Source: Actinomycetes bacterium
GTDB lineage: Bacteria > Actinomycetota > Acidimicrobiia > Acidimicrobiales > Acidimicrobiaceae
Length of the DNA: 7,324 nucleotides
NCBI GenBank assembly: GCA_021819025.1
Contig: JAKASN010000090.1
Location: 1-7,324, forward strand
Direction of reading: 5' to 3'
Shown here: in pieces, positions 1 through 6,178 of the stretch
Layout of the letters: each line of letters begins with the position of its first letter
How positions within the stretch are numbered: the first letter of the stretch is position 1
The notes under the pieces: generated by a model
The model's input: only the letters and a program-made list of their open reading frames with translations
Databases searched by the model: none
Told to the model about the DNA's origin: nothing
Position numbers and translations under genes: made by a program

Positions 1-966
1 GGCCAGGGCCAATGCCGCCTCACGATTATGGGCTCCGTCTCCAAGAACGAGGGGAGATCGGTAGAGCACTTCACCGCGTCCAGGGACAGAGGCCTGCGAG
101 AGCACTCGGGTAACCAGATCGAAGTCCAGACTTGACTGCGTCAACTCCTCAACTGCGGTGACCGCCACCGAAGCATTGTCGATCTGGTGTCGGCCGTGCA
201 GAGAGAGAAAGATCTCGGCGTAGATAGTTCTGGGTGTTCGAAGATCAAATCGCCATCCACCGACGGCTTGGACGACGTTGGATACCACGATATCGCGTCC
301 CAGCGCCAGCACTCCTGCATTGGGACGCTCCTCGACGATGGCAAGCAGCTCCGGCGCAAGCCGTCCCACCACGGCAACGGAATCCGCCTTGACAATGCCG
401 GCTTTGTTTTTTGCGACATCGCCAAGCGTGGGACCGAGAAGCTCCAAATGATCATGTCCTACCGTAGTGATTACGGAGACATCGCCCATCACCACGTTGG
501 TCGAGTCCCACGTGCCTCCGATACCCACCTCAACCACCGCAACTTCGATACCTTCGGCATAAAAGAGCGACAACGCCGTCACTGTAAGGACCTCGAACCA
601 ACTAAGGGAAAGCTCCAAGCTCTCTTCAAGGCCGGAGATCAGGAACATCTCCGATGCCAGGAGTTCGTCTGACACCGGCTCGCTATCGATGAGAATTCGC
701 TCGTTGATGCGGTGGAGGTGAGGCGACACAAAGGTGCCAACCTTATAACCGAGGGCACCAAGAAGGTCCGAGGAAAGCCGCGCCACAGAGCCCTTGCCAT
801 TTGTCCCTGTGATATGGATTGTGCGAAATTCGTGGGGTCCAATACCGAGAGCGTCCATGACCGCCTCAACGGCGAACAAAGAAGGCTCGCTATGGAATCT
901 CCCCGAGGACTCAAAGCTCGGATGACGATCCAACCACTCGAGAGCATCCGCGATCGACCAAGTCAT
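1..966 (-). CDS. folC: Folylpolyglutamate synthase / dihydrofolate synthase, N-terminal 322 residues (3' end cut by window edge)
   Basis: ATP-dependent cytoplasmic ligase of the Mur ligase superfamily. It adds glutamate to folates and, in bifunctional forms, to dihydropteroate. The frame is open for 322 codons from ATG at 966 to the left edge; family members are usually about 420-480 residues, so the C-terminal domain lies outside. Seen in order: P-loop TGTNGKGS (53-60), SPHL (81-84), EVGIGG with a following D-S-T-N (146-157), HDH (171-173), KAGI (188-191, containing the lysine that is carbamylated in the family), HGRHQIDNA (257-265), PGRGE (295-299) and DGAHN (310-314). These together are diagnostic. 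The gene starts 31 bases after the clpX stop and is probably cotranscribed with it. One oddity is that AGGAG directly abuts the ATG with no spacer, and no other start fits better. Whether the enzyme is bifunctional cannot be told from this part. Confidence 0.95.
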   Translation of the reverse strand, partial: MTWSIADALEWLDRHPSFESSGRFHSEPSLFAVEAVMDALGIGPHEFRTIHITGTNGKGSVARLSSDLLGALGYKVGTFVSPHLHRINERILIDSEPVSDELLASEMFLISGLEESLELSLSWFEVLTVTALSLFYAEGIEVAVVEVGIGGTWDSTNVVMGDVSVITTVGHDHLELLGPTLGDVAKNKAGIVKADSVAVVGRLAPELLAIVEERPNAGVLALGRDIVVSNVVQAVGGWRFDLRTPRTIYAEIFLSLHGRHQIDNASVAVTAVEELTQSSLDFDLVTRVLSQASVPGRGEVLYRSPLVLGDGAHNREAALALA

Positions 967-997
967 CTCCTGGGAATTTTCAAAACCGCACCCACCG

Positions 998-2269
998 CTA
1001 TGACGCCCGGCGCGTCCGCGGTGGTCTCTCGGTTCCTTCTGACTTGGGAACCAAAGTAGGAGCAGCGCGCTTAGCGACAACTTCGGCGTCAATAACGCAA
1101 CGCTGCACGTCACTCCTGGAGGGCAGCTCGAACATCACATCTAGGAGCACCTCTTCTAGGATCGCGCGCAAGCCCCGAGCTCCAGTACCACGAAGCAGCG
1201 CCAAAGCGGCGATCGCGTCCAGGGCATCGGCGGTGACCTCGAGGTCAACGCCATCAAGCTCGAAAGTCCTCTTGTACTGCTTTACAAGCGCATTCTTAGG
1301 CTCAACCAAAATCTCTATGAGGGATTCTTTGTTGAGATTCGAAACCGCACCCACCACAGGAAGTCGGCCGACAAACTCTGGAATCAAGCCGAACTTCAAA
1401 AGATCCTCAGGAAGAGCCTTTTGGAAAAGCTCACTGCCGTCGTGCTTATCGCCCTTGAGGTCCGCGCGGAACCCAATACTCTTCTTTCCGATTCTTGACT
1501 CGATTATCTTCTCAAGACCCGAAAAAGCACCGCCACAAATGAAGAGGATATTAGTGGTGTCGATTTGGATAAATTCCTGATGGGGATGCTTGCGCCCGCC
1601 TTGAGGCGGAACCGAAGCAACGGTACCTTCGAGAATCTTGAGGAGCGCCTGTTGAACCCCTTCACCGGAAACATCACGGGTAATGGAAGGATTCTCGGCT
1701 TTACGAGCTATCTTGTCGATCTCGTCAATGTAAATAATTCCAGTTTGGGCTTTTTTAACGTCGTAATCCGCTGCTTGGATGAGCTTGAGGAGAATATTCT
1801 CCACATCCTCACCCACGTATCCCGCTTCGGTCAATGCGGTGGCGTCCGCAATGGCAAAGGGAACGTTCAACATCCGCGCTAAAGTCTGGGCCAGCAAAGT
1901 CTTGCCGCAGCCCGTAGGGCCAAGAAGGAGAATATTGGACTTCGAGAGCTCAACCTCCTTCTCGAGAGTGAGACCCTGCTGAACTCTTTTGTAATGGTTG
2001 TAGACCGCGACCGAGAGAACTTTCTTGGCGCGCTCCTGCCCAATCACGTAGGCATCCAAGAAGGCTGAAATCTCCTGGGGGGTCGGAAGCTTCTCCACCC
2101 GAAAATCGGCCTTTGAACCCTCATCCTCGGAGATGATATCGACGCAAAGTCGAATGCACTCGTCGCATATGTAGACGCTCGGGCCGGCAATCAGTTTCCT
2201 GACCTGCTTCTGGGACATGCCACAGAAGCTGCACTTCACCAAATCTTGGCTCTCTCCAAACTTCGCCAT
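998..2269 (-). CDS. clpX: ATP-dependent Clp protease ATP-binding subunit ClpX
   Basis: AAA+ unfoldase that recognises tagged or damaged proteins and threads them into ClpP. The 423-residue product is of normal family length. An N-terminal C4 zinc finger has Cys 13, 16, 35 and 38. The AAA+ module has Walker A GPTGCGKT (117-124), pore loop GYVG (150-153) and Walker B IIYIDE (178-183). Further on are the substrate loop containing RKH, an SIGF loop of the kind that docks ClpP, and the sensor-2 motif GARGLRAI. I chose ATG at 2269 over an in-frame GTG at 2284. A GGAGG lies 8 bases before the ATG, inside the GTG-extended part, and MAKFGES followed by the zinc finger is how actinobacterial ClpX proteins begin. 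The C-terminus is basic and probably disordered. The gene sits between clpP (76-base gap) and folC (31-base gap), as expected of a ClpXP operon. Confidence 0.98.
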   Translation of the reverse strand: MAKFGESQDLVKCSFCGMSQKQVRKLIAGPSVYICDECIRLCVDIISEDEGSKADFRVEKLPTPQEISAFLDAYVIGQERAKKVLSVAVYNHYKRVQQGLTLEKEVELSKSNILLLGPTGCGKTLLAQTLARMLNVPFAIADATALTEAGYVGEDVENILLKLIQAADYDVKKAQTGIIYIDEIDKIARKAENPSITRDVSGEGVQQALLKILEGTVASVPPQGGRKHPHQEFIQIDTTNILFICGGAFSGLEKIIESRIGKKSIGFRADLKGDKHDGSELFQKALPEDLLKFGLIPEFVGRLPVVGAVSNLNKESLIEILVEPKNALVKQYKRTFELDGVDLEVTADALDAIAALALLRGTGARGLRAILEEVLLDVMFELPSRSDVQRCVIDAEVVAKRAAPTLVPKSEGTERPPRTRRAS

Positions 2270-2277
2270 TCCCACAA

Positions 2278-2282
2278 CCTCC
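2278..2282 (-). promoter_or_regulatory. Ribosome binding site of clpX (decides the start)
   Basis: GGAGG on the minus strand, with an 8-base spacer to ATG 2269. It overlaps the GTG at 2282-2284, so that GTG is unlikely to be the start. Confidence 0.8.
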
Positions 2283-2345
2283 ACTTGGGTATCTAGCAGG
2301 GCCTATGGCGAGGGTACGCCGCAGCCTGATCAGAAAGAAAACTTT

Positions 2346-2969
2346 TCAACTCACGATCGAGTTGGCTTCAACCGCCACTCGCGAGGAGAGGACTTCGTCG
2401 ATAATCCCGTAGGCCAGCGCCTCGTTCGCGTCGAGAATGAAGTCTCGATCGGTGTCTGTCTGAATTTTGGCTACTTCTTGACCGGTATCGCCCGCAAGCA
2501 TCTCGTTGAGGATGTCCCGCATTCGCAGTATCTCCTTAGCCTGCAACTCAATGTCAGTGGCCTGTCCGCCTACACCACCGTAAGGCTGATGCAGCAGCAC
2601 CCTTGCGTGGGGGAGAGCGTAGCGCTTTCCCTTTGCCCCTGCGGCGAGCAAGACCGCAGCCGCAGACGCTGCCTGTCCAAAACAGAAGGTAGAGACGTCG
2701 GGCCTGATGAATTTGATGGTGTCATAGATAGCAAACAGCCCGGTTATCTCGCCTCCGGGAGAGTTGATATAGAGATTGATGTCGCGCTCCTGGTCTTCGT
2801 ATTCGAGAAACAGTAGCTGAGCGCAGATAAGGTTCGCCACAGCATCGTCAATCCCAGTTCCCAGGATAATGATACGCTCCCGCAGGAGACGCGAATAGAG
2901 ATCGTATGCCCTCTCGCCGCGACTCGAAGACTCGACGACGGTGGGGACTAAGTAATTAAACGCTTGCAA
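2346..2969 (-). CDS. clpP: ATP-dependent Clp protease proteolytic subunit ClpP
   Basis: Serine protease that forms the tetradecameric chamber fed by ClpX. The product has 207 residues, a normal length. The catalytic triad is Ser102 (GQAAS), His127 (LLHQP) and Asp176 (TDRD), and the Ser-His and Ser-Asp spacings of 25 and 74 match E. coli ClpP (S97, H122, D171). The strongly conserved blocks [23 protein letters not shown] and [11 protein letters not shown] are present. The start is TTG at 2969. The codon just before it is an in-frame TAG, no ATG or GTG follows within the conserved N-terminus, and AAGGAG sits 6 bases upstream. It lies between tig and clpX on the same strand. Only one clpP is present here; actinobacteria commonly have clpP1 and clpP2 in tandem at this place, so a partner may be encoded elsewhere or be absent. 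Confidence 0.97.
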   Translation of the reverse strand: MQAFNYLVPTVVESSSRGERAYDLYSRLLRERIIILGTGIDDAVANLICAQLLFLEYEDQERDINLYINSPGGEITGLFAIYDTIKFIRPDVSTFCFGQAASAAAVLLAAGAKGKRYALPHARVLLHQPYGGVGGQATDIELQAKEILRMRDILNEMLAGDTGQEVAKIQTDTDRDFILDANEALAYGIIDEVLSSRVAVEANSIVS

Positions 2970-2975
2970 CTAGGA

Positions 2976-2981
2976 CTCCTT
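2976..2981 (-). promoter_or_regulatory. Ribosome binding site of clpP (supports the TTG start)
   Basis: AAGGAG on the minus strand with a 6-base spacer (TCCTAG) to TTG 2969. The spacer ends in an in-frame stop, which rules out any longer product. Confidence 0.8.
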
Positions 2982-3028
2982 CTTGCCGCTCTCTAAGCTC
3001 GCAATTGCTAACGCTAAAATCAGCGCAT

Positions 3029-4480
3029 CTATTCGCCGTGAGATTCCTCAGCAATATCGGAAACCTCCTCGACCGACGCCTCTTGGACGTCAGAATCCGC
3101 TGCGAGGTGCGAATCCTGCGCTTCAGACTCGCTCGCATCTGCCGGCGGCGTCTCCCCTGTGAGGTCCCAGCGAGAGAGCGCATTGCCTCTGTCGTCAACG
3201 AGCTTGGCATTCTCGAAGAGCCAGTCCATTGCTGCCTTCTTGGCAATCTCCGCTCGGAGCGCGGGGACTTGACCAGCTTCTGTGAGGCGCTCCCGAGCGG
3301 CATCTACATCGATCCGGCTCGCCTCGGCTATCTTTGCGATCTCTTCGTCGACCTGCTCCGGAGTTGCCTCGAGGTGCTCGGCCTTTGCTAAGGCACGCAG
3401 TACCAAGTCCAACCTGGTCTCCAGAATGGCCTCGGACGCGAGTCGAGTGGAAAGATCTTCCGCCGTCGTCTGCGCAAGCTCTAAATATTTCGCGAAGCTA
3501 AGCCCGCTACTTTCGATGCGATGACCGAAATTATGGGAAATAGTCTCAAACTGCATCTGAAGCAGGGAACTTGGCAGCTCAGTTAAGCCAGCAACTTCGC
3601 TCAACTTGTTTGCCAAAATCTGCCGCCAGTTGTTGCGCAGCATGCTCGAGCGGAAATTCTCGATGTTCTTCCTCATATCGTCGCGAAGTTCCGCCAAAGT
3701 CTCAAATTCAGAAGCATCTTTCGCGAACTCGTCGTTGAGTTCTGGACGAAGCAAGGCTTGATGCTCCTTGATGGTTCCCGATACTTTCGTGCCAGGAGAC
3801 TCCGTCTCTTCACCGTCGGTCGCAGTTTCCTGGGAAGGAACTTCGAATTCGAAGGTATCCCCGTCCTTCTTACCACGGATCGCCTCGGCAAGGCCCTCAT
3901 AGGGCTCCTCGGCCCCAATGCGAAAGACAAAGTCCTCCACTGTCTCAGGATCAGCTCCGGGTGAACTAACAACGAAGTCAATCGTCACGACCGAGTCATC
4001 ACCGATGGGATCCGTGGAATCCTCGAATGACCCCAACGCTTCCCGAAGTGTTTCGAGCTGAGTATCGAGATCTTCCTCGGAGGCGAACGGGGAGGGGAAC
4101 TCTACTGTCAAGTCGCCATAACCTTCAAGAGTGACCTCCGGCCGAACTTCGACCACCACCTCTAGCTTGACGTCTCCCGCTTCTTCACCGTCGGTAACTG
4201 TAATCGTCGGCTTGGAAATCGATTCGATCTCATGTTCGACCAAGGCAGCTTCGGCCCACTTGGGTGCGTTTTCGTTGATGGCCTCCGAACGCGCGAAGCC
4301 ATTCCCAAGCTTGGACTCCAGTACCTTTCTCGGCGCCTTGCCCGGCCGAAACCCGGGCAGACGCACTTGCCGAGACACCTTGGCAAAGGCACTTTCAATC
4401 TCTGGCTTCAGCTCCTCTTCGGGAATTTCCACGAGAAGCTTGATCTGGTTGTTTTCGAGTTGCTCACTTACAGAATGCAT
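3029..4480 (-). CDS. tig: Trigger factor (ribosome-associated chaperone)
   Basis: Binds the ribosome exit tunnel and shields nascent chains. The product has 483 residues, slightly long for the family (about 430-480). The N-terminal domain (about 1-115) carries the ribosome-docking signature GFRPGKAP at 43-50. The middle FKBP-like region (about 155-245) keeps the frame DDSVVTIDF at its start and LRPELNDEFA just after it, but the usual proline-isomerase residues are poorly kept. The C-terminal helical chaperone domain runs to about 437. The last 40 or so residues are rich in Glu, Asp, Ser and Ala and look disordered, as in other actinobacterial trigger factors. ATG at 4480 begins MHSVSEQLE, matching the family N-terminus. 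No clear Shine-Dalgarno sequence precedes it. It is first in the tig-clpP-clpX-folC series, with a promoter-like element about 40 bases upstream. Confidence 0.96.
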   Translation of the reverse strand: MHSVSEQLENNQIKLLVEIPEEELKPEIESAFAKVSRQVRLPGFRPGKAPRKVLESKLGNGFARSEAINENAPKWAEAALVEHEIESISKPTITVTDGEEAGDVKLEVVVEVRPEVTLEGYGDLTVEFPSPFASEEDLDTQLETLREALGSFEDSTDPIGDDSVVTIDFVVSSPGADPETVEDFVFRIGAEEPYEGLAEAIRGKKDGDTFEFEVPSQETATDGEETESPGTKVSGTIKEHQALLRPELNDEFAKDASEFETLAELRDDMRKNIENFRSSMLRNNWRQILANKLSEVAGLTELPSSLLQMQFETISHNFGHRIESSGLSFAKYLELAQTTAEDLSTRLASEAILETRLDLVLRALAKAEHLEATPEQVDEEIAKIAEASRIDVDAARERLTEAGQVPALRAEIAKKAAMDWLFENAKLVDDRGNALSRWDLTGETPPADASESEAQDSHLAADSDVQEASVEEVSDIAEESHGE

Positions 4481-4518
4481 ATGAATACCAAGCTAGTGTC
4501 TGCCAAGCGGATTACGAC

Positions 4519-4524
4519 ATTATG
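4519..4524 (-). promoter_or_regulatory. Candidate -10 element for tig operon
   Basis: CATAAT on the minus strand (5 of 6 to TATAAT), centred about 41 bases upstream of the tig ATG. The -35 position has no convincing match. This is a weak, position-based call. Confidence 0.35.
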
Positions 4525-4684
4525 CCGGCGGTTCGGGCGTTCCCAGGACCGGCACAAATGCGTCAAAGTACGGCAGATGCGATGGCCTTGAAGACTTCGC
4601 GAAACTCTAGGAAGCTACAAGTTGCGAGACAGTCCGAGGTTTCGGAATCATCGGGCCTATATCGCGGTTAAATGTACGTACTTT

Positions 4685-4690
4685 TATGAT
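4685..4690 (+). promoter_or_regulatory. Candidate -10 element for the rhodanese gene
   Basis: TATGAT (5 of 6 to TATAAT), 57 bases before the chosen TTG start. No good -35 hexamer is seen at 16-18 bases. The palindrome GTACGTAC (4674-4681) lies in the spacer region. A transcript from here would begin near the hairpin at 4694-4710. Confidence 0.35.
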
Positions 4691-4693
4691 GGA

Positions 4694-4710
4694 TCCGCCC
4701 GTTGGGCGGA
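4694..4710. repeat. Perfect inverted repeat in the rhodanese leader, followed by a run of eight C
   Basis: TCCGCCC-GTT-GGGCGGA is a 7-bp G+C-rich stem with a 3-base loop. It is followed at 4712-4719 by eight consecutive C and then GGG. No T-run follows on either strand, so it does not look like a simple terminator. It could be a leader structure or a protein-binding site. The function is unknown. Confidence 0.5.
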
Positions 4711-4733
4711 ACCCCCCCCAGGGCCGCATTTTC

Positions 4734-4740
4734 AAGGGAG
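4734..4740 (+). promoter_or_regulatory. Ribosome binding site of the rhodanese gene (decides the start)
   Basis: AAGGGAG with a 7-base spacer to TTG 4748. The next in-frame ATG (4763) would be 22 bases away, too far. Confidence 0.65.
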
Positions 4741-4747
4741 TCGAAAG

Positions 4748-5092
4748 TTGTCCGATGTAAAGATGAAGTCCGTGTCACCTCAAGAAGCGCTGGACCTGCT
4801 GGCGAACGGCGCACAACTCGTCGACGTTAGGGAAAAAGTGGAGTGGGACCGGGGGCATGCACCCTCAGCTATGCATATTCCCCTTAACACCTTGCCGACA
4901 AACCTTCACAAAATCCAACGCACTGCGCCTGTGATCGTGGCTTGTCGGGGAGGCTCGCGTTCCGCGAGTGCCGCGAAATTCCTCATGGAACAGGGTTACA
5001 CGGTTGCCAACCTCGACGGAGGCATGGTTTCTTGGATCCGTCAAGGCTTGGACGTGCGCGATGCCAACGGTCATCTCGGCGCAATTGCTTAA
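4748..5092 (+). CDS. Single-domain rhodanese-like sulfurtransferase
   Basis: Cytoplasmic sulfur-transfer domain that carries a persulfide on its active-site cysteine. From the TTG at 4748 the product has 114 residues, about the size of one rhodanese domain. Seen: LVDVRE (24-29), GHAPSAMHIPLN (36-47), the catalytic loop CRGGSRS with Cys66, and the closing block LDGGMVSW (89-96). No signal peptide or second domain is present. The frame is open further upstream to an ATG at 4622, but that extension resembles nothing and would run through the promoter-like element, hairpin and ribosome binding site. ATG 4763 is the alternative start, giving 109 residues. The gene is divergent from tig and convergent with a CsoR-family repressor gene; this pairing suggests a role in sulfur or persulfide handling, but that is inference. 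Such domains are too general to name a substrate. Confidence 0.88.
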   Translation: MSDVKMKSVSPQEALDLLANGAQLVDVREKVEWDRGHAPSAMHIPLNTLPTNLHKIQRTAPVIVACRGGSRSASAAKFLMEQGYTVANLDGGMVSWIRQGLDVRDANGHLGAIA

Positions 5093-5107
5093 CGCTTCGC
5101 TTTGAAT

Positions 5108-5125
5108 GGCACTTCGGGGAGTGCC
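5108..5125 (+). terminator. Candidate hairpin terminator after the rhodanese gene
   Basis: GGCACT-TCGGGG-AGTGCC is a perfect 6-bp stem 15 bases after the rhodanese stop. No T-tract follows, so this is at best a U-less hairpin terminator. Confidence 0.35.
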
Positions 5126-5155
5126 TCAAGCTACGGTCAAAGCACAGAGCTCTGC

Positions 5156-5175
5156 CACCTTAAGCCGACAAGGTG
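5156..5175 (-). terminator. Candidate hairpin terminator after the CsoR-family gene
   Basis: On the minus strand CACCTT-GTCGGCTT-AAGGTG is a perfect 6-bp stem with an 8-base loop, 22 bases after the stop at 5198. No T-tract follows. The 10-base palindrome CAGAGCTCTG (5145-5154) lies next to it. Weak evidence. Confidence 0.3.
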
Positions 5176-5197
5176 AAATCTCCGCTGCGGCTCGAGG

Positions 5198-5509
5198 CTA
5201 TTTGAGCTTGAGAAACAAGTTCTGCAGGCGTTCGAACTCTTCCACCGAATCGCTATCAGTGCGTTTGGCGCAGGCAAATAGTTGCGCGGCAACCATCTTG
5301 AACCCAACTCTCTCCAAGGCCTTTAGAGCTGCTTGGAACTGTGTCACCACATCGTTGCATTCACGCCGCTCTTCGACCATTTTGGAAAGTCCCCGCACTT
5401 GACCTTCCACCCGAGCGAGGCGCCTCAGGAGTTCACGCACTTCGGCATCGGAGAGATCCATCCCATGAGTTGCGCCATCGGCTTCGATTGCTTTGGTCTT
5501 GCCTGACAT
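5198..5509 (-). CDS. CsoR/RcnR/FrmR-family transcriptional repressor with a Cys-Gln-Cys sensor site
   Basis: Small all-helical DNA-binding repressor of the DUF156 family, 103 residues. The family core RRLARVEGQVRGL (29-41) followed by MVEE is clear. The sensing positions of M. tuberculosis CsoR (Cys36, His61, Cys65) map by exact spacing to Cys51, Gln76 and Cys80. The copper-ligating histidine is therefore replaced, and copper sensing is unlikely. Two cysteines without the histidine is the arrangement expected of a thiol- or persulfide-sensing member such as CstR, and the neighbouring rhodanese gene fits that. The assignment is an inference. ATG 5509 has AGGA 6 bases upstream. A CsoR-type operator overlaps the putative promoter, implying autorepression. 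The gene faces away from the tRNA genes and converges on the rhodanese gene across a 105-base gap. Confidence 0.92.
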   Translation of the reverse strand: MSGKTKAIEADGATHGMDLSDAEVRELLRRLARVEGQVRGLSKMVEERRECNDVVTQFQAALKALERVGFKMVAAQLFACAKRTDSDSVEEFERLQNLFLKLK

Positions 5510-5515
5510 GTCTTA

Positions 5516-5519
5516 TCCT
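5516..5519 (-). promoter_or_regulatory. Ribosome binding site of the CsoR-family gene
   Basis: AGGA on the minus strand with a 6-base spacer (TAAGAC) to ATG 5509. It supports this start. Confidence 0.6.
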
Positions 5520-5526
5520 GACCGTT

Positions 5527-5542
5527 ATACCCCTATAGGTAT
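5527..5542. promoter_or_regulatory. CsoR-family operator, shortened in its right half
   Basis: ATACCCCTATAGGTAT has perfect 5-base arms ATACC and GGTAT, with the palindrome CCTATAGG inside. CsoR-family operators typically read TACCC(C)-TATA-(G)GGGTA. Here the left C-tract is full and the right G-tract has only two G. It ends 18 bases before the repressor start codon and touches the putative -10 element, the usual place for autorepression. No gene on the plus strand starts near it. Confidence 0.7.
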
Positions 5543-5571
5543 TCTATCGCCCGGCAAAACATTCCGCGCAA
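5541..5571 (-). promoter_or_regulatory. Candidate promoter of the CsoR-family gene
   Basis: On the minus strand TTGCGC (5566-5571), a 19-base spacer and TAGAAT (5541-5546). The start point would fall inside the operator. The -35 match is poor and the spacer long, so the -10 element carries most of the weight. Confidence 0.4.
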
Positions 5572-5840
5572 CGGCTCACACGTCCGTAAAGCGGCCAGCT
5601 TCGTTCTCGGGCAAGCGGGCGAGCGAAGTTCGTCGACCAAGGTCACGGCCATCGAGCAGCACGGCACCCATCGAATCCGCAGATATCAACACCTAAGGTT
5701 GCCCGCAAAGCTCCTGGGCGGACGACATATGTAGCCCGTGAGCGTGTGCTATCCACACTCTTGCCATGATGGATTTCGCGACACCCATAGTCGCGCATTC
5801 AGATGTGTGGCCGTGTCAGGAGCTAGCAAAGCCTGGATCT
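5572..5840. other. 269-base stretch with no supported gene
   Basis: This lies between the CsoR-family promoter and tRNA-Gly. It holds small inverted repeats (5744-5758 and 5777-5795). It also holds a minus-strand frame of 31 codons from ATG 5671 to 5576 (38 from GTG 5692), which has no good ribosome binding site. No tRNA, known RNA family or plausible protein was recognised. Confidence 0.5.
5777..5795 (-). terminator. Inverted repeat downstream of tRNA-Gly, possible terminator
   Basis: On the minus strand CGCGAC-TATGGGT-GTCGCG is a perfect 6-bp stem with a 7-base loop, about 45 bases beyond the tRNA-Gly 3' end. No T-tract follows. It could end the tRNA transcript, but this is weakly supported. 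Confidence 0.3.
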
Positions 5841-5914
<74 letters not shown>

Positions 5915-6078
5915 ACGGAGCCACTATCCTAGCGGATAATCACCATCTTCTGGTGCAGTTTCGCTGGGAGGTAAGCGTTACGTCCCAAGTCCAACTTTAA
6001 AACCTAGCGCCACCCTTAGCCGCAATCACTAGGGGTCAAACCGACTCCTTAGCTGATTGGGATTTTTCCCTTCGACTA
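5915..6078. other. Spacer between the two tRNA genes, no gene seen
   Basis: These 164 bases hold only short structures: the inverted repeat CACCA-TCTTC-TGGTG (5941-5955) and a small GGGA/TCCC stem near 6060-6070. A TAGGAT about 15 bases before tRNA-Gly on the minus strand could be a -10 element, without a matching -35. Whether tRNA-Gly has its own promoter cannot be decided. Confidence 0.4.
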
Positions 6079-6153
6079 TGGTCGGGGAGGGGGGATTTGA
6101 ACCCCCGACCCCCTGGTCCCAAACCAGGTGCGCTGCCGCTGCGCCACTCCCCG
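6079..6153 (-). tRNA. tRNA-Pro (anticodon TGG)
   Basis: A complete cloverleaf. The acceptor stem is CGGGGAG with CTCCCCG, discriminator A and an encoded CCA. The D arm contains GGCGCAGCGGCAGCGC. The anticodon stem CCTGG/CCAGG holds the loop TTTGGGA with anticodon TGG (6119-6121), reading CCA. The T loop is GGTTCAAATCC. It is 75 bases long with CCA. The 5' end is 25 bases after the dedA-like stop, with AAGCT-TTT-AGCTT (6156-6168) in between. Cotranscription with dedA, or a promoter inside its end, are both possible. Confidence 0.97.
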
Positions 6154-6178
6154 AGAAGCTTTTAGCTTAGTCCCTTTG

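Noticed and set aside
187..672. Plus-strand open frame of 161 codons
   Set aside because: It lies antisense to folC, whose frame carries every family motif. The product resembles nothing.
1044..1580. Plus-strand open frame of 178 codons
   Set aside because: It is antisense to clpX and Ser/Arg-rich without motifs, typical of a shadow frame.
2270..2284. GTG at 2284 as the clpX start
   Set aside because: It would place the good GGAGG site inside the coding region. ATG 2269 has ideal spacing and the family N-terminus.
2217..2816. Plus-strand open frame of 199 codons
   Set aside because: It is antisense to clpP and the start of clpX, both certain. It is a shadow of their codon bias.
4694..4710. 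Hairpin as a rho-independent terminator
   Set aside because: No T-run follows on either strand, and it lies between divergent genes just upstream of a start, so there is no transcript for it to end.
4622..4747. Upstream in-frame ATG 4622 as the rhodanese start
   Set aside because: The extra 42 residues have no similarity to a rhodanese or a signal peptide, and the DNA holds the promoter-like element, hairpin and ribosome binding site.
5493..5696. Plus-strand open frame of 67 codons overlapping the CsoR-family gene start
   Set aside because: It crosses the operator and promoter, has no ribosome binding site and shows low-complexity Arg/Ser/Pro composition.
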